Shown one piece after another: positions 62,737 through 64,000 of a stretch of DNA of 64,000 nucleotides. Position numbers and translations under genes: made by a program. Source of the DNA: Ricinus communis (Eukaryota; Streptophyta; Magnoliopsida; Malpighiales; Euphorbiaceae); contig NC_063265.1 of NCBI RefSeq assembly GCF_019578655.1, positions 4,994,501-5,058,500 of the forward strand. Reading direction: 5' to 3'. The notes below the pieces were generated by a model. It had not been told where the DNA came from. It saw nothing but the letters and a program-made list of their open reading frames with translations, and ran no database searches. The stretch's first letter is position 1. Each line of letters opens with the position of its first letter.

Positions 62737-63325
62737 CAGTACAAGAAAGTTACAGTTTATCGATCAATTACCGATGGAAGATAAATGATAGGTAAATAAC
62801 TTTGGAAATAAATTTTTTTACTTAGTTACCAATGGTTTTGTGATGAATATTTTTATCAACAAATGCATAACGGTCACTAAATAAGGCGTTATTTCTTGGC
62901 TCCATCATTTAGCGACATTTTAGCAATTATTTACAAATAAATTATTTACCGGTGATTTATGAATGGTATGAGATCGTCGCTAAATGGAGCATCAAGGAAT
63001 GACACCACAAATTACCAAGGTAAAATAGTTGGTAATTGTCAAGTTTATCCACGATTAGTAACCATCAATAATTAGAAAGTATAAAATAATTGATATTTAT
63101 CGATAGTTACTACTATCGATAATTTTTTAAATATAATATATTTGATATTTACTGACAATTGCTAAAAAGAAAAAACTTTCATAAGGTTAATAATTTAGCA
63201 ACGGTTTCAGTTTCATTGATAAATTTATTAATAATTTACTAACGATTTGTTGATTAGTAAATTATTCTCCCTCAAAGAAAATAACCATTTTTCAACAACT
63301 CAAAATGCTGATGTTTTTCTATAGA
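62737..63325. mobile_element. Degenerate non-autonomous CACTA-like element
   Basis: Left end CAGTACAAGAAAGTTACAG resembles the CACTACAAGAAAA terminus of CACTA (En/Spm) elements, and the right end GTTTTTCTATAGAT resembles its complement. The interior is full of short inverted and direct motifs: TTAGCGAC, GTCGCTAAA, TTACCGATGG, TTACCGGTGA, AGCAACGG, ACTAACGA. These look like the subterminal transposase-binding repeats of that superfamily. A local hairpin pairs GCTCCATCATTTAGCGAC (about 62900) with GTCGCTAAATGGAGC (about 62974). No 3-bp target duplication was proven. Confidence 0.45.
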
Positions 63326-64000
63326 TAAATTATTGTCTCAATTAAAAAATTTCATCGATTTACTAATGAACTATCAACAATTTTATAAATTATGTCTAGA
63401 TATATACTAATAAAGGCATAATCGACAGTGTGGCTAGTATGAATAAACTGCTTGTTTGGCCTATAATTATTTTCGACCTTAAACCTATTACAAGGCCAAT
63501 CGTAAGCTTATAATAATTAGTTTATTTGATTTATTTAATTAATTAGTTAGTTAGTAATTAAAGCAAATGGTTAAAGGATTTAATACGTGGAAGAAGAGAT
63601 AAAAGAAATTATATGATGGTTATATTTAATTCACCACCACTTTTATACTTCAAGCCTCCAAATAAATGAGATAATGAGACTCTATATGCACAGGACATGG
63701 AAGCATATTTGTAAGTAAATTTGAACTTGGAGATCCCCAGTAAAAAGCAGAAGCAAACATCAATATGAAAAGAGATCCTAGGATCAACCGAGCAAACAAC
63801 AACTACACTGCAATATTCAAATATTCAAGCACAAATTCTTTGCAAATAATTTTAGTTTGCAGAAAACTTTTTTCATTCAGTCATTTTCTTACATTTATGT
63901 TTACAATAAAATATTATATGTTTCTGCAAATTTCCAGCAAACTAAATACAAATCCTTCAATCTATTCATTTACAAACATTAACTGCTATTCATTTAACTT
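63326..64000. other. AT-rich right edge of the window, no gene seen
   Basis: No open frame of note. TTTGGCCTATAATTATTTTC and a TTTGCAAATAATTTTAGTTTGC region are unremarkable. Confidence 0.5.

Noticed and set aside
1..64000. CRISPR arrays, bacterial operons or phage-like systems
   Set aside because: All evidence points to plant nuclear DNA; repeats are transposon-derived or microsatellites, with no regular short repeat-spacer array.

Overview
The window is nuclear DNA from a flowering plant, most likely a eudicot. It is very AT-rich and contains spliced genes with GT-AG introns, TATA boxes, plant LTR retrotransposons, MITEs, hAT-like and CACTA-like elements, a fragment of plastid ycf1, and plant-type tRNA-Phe sequences. 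The sequence alone does not fix the species. The NRT1/PTR and glyoxal-oxidase-like proteins are ordinary eudicot types, and I only weakly lean toward Malpighiales.

Only three protein-coding genes are well supported. (1) An intronless secreted glyoxal/galactose-oxidase-like enzyme lies at 19541-21145 (+), with every expected copper-radical active-site residue present. (2) and (3) Two tandem NRT1/PTR (NPF, subfamily 5-like) transporters lie on the minus strand at 36889-39725 and 49744-54367. Both have four exons with identical intron phases, and they encode 589 and 590 residues. Their promoters share a TATA box and a TGTTGACCAG block. Between them are two tRNA-Phe(GAA)-like genes 150 bp apart, each with substitutions that disrupt a stem.

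The rest is intergenic and transposon-derived. Region 1-2184 is a rearranged LTR-like block with an inverted repeat, a run of GC-rich motifs, a 52-bp exact duplication and a GC island. Region 2.2-19.2 kb is AT-rich decay with hAT-like debris, an RNase H (LINE) relic, a Mutator-type MITE with a perfect 9-bp target duplication, and a very short telomere-like repeat. Region 21.8-23.1 kb holds a nuclear insert of plastid ycf1 whose downstream part is inverted, a GC-richer stretch of unknown origin, and another RNase H relic. Region 27.2-36.5 kb holds two hAT-like non-autonomous elements and two related short Ty3/gypsy-type elements in minus orientation. Region 40-49.7 kb is gene-free apart from the tRNA-like pair. 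Region 54.4-64 kb contains a second Mutator-type MITE with a perfect 9-bp target duplication, a hAT-like element, a 425-bp foldback, a 114-bp tandem duplication and a degenerate CACTA-like element.

I found no convincing new multi-gene system. The most unusual items are the inverted plastid fragment, the long foldback hairpin, the defective tRNA-Phe pair and the rearranged LTR with its inverted repeat at the window edge.
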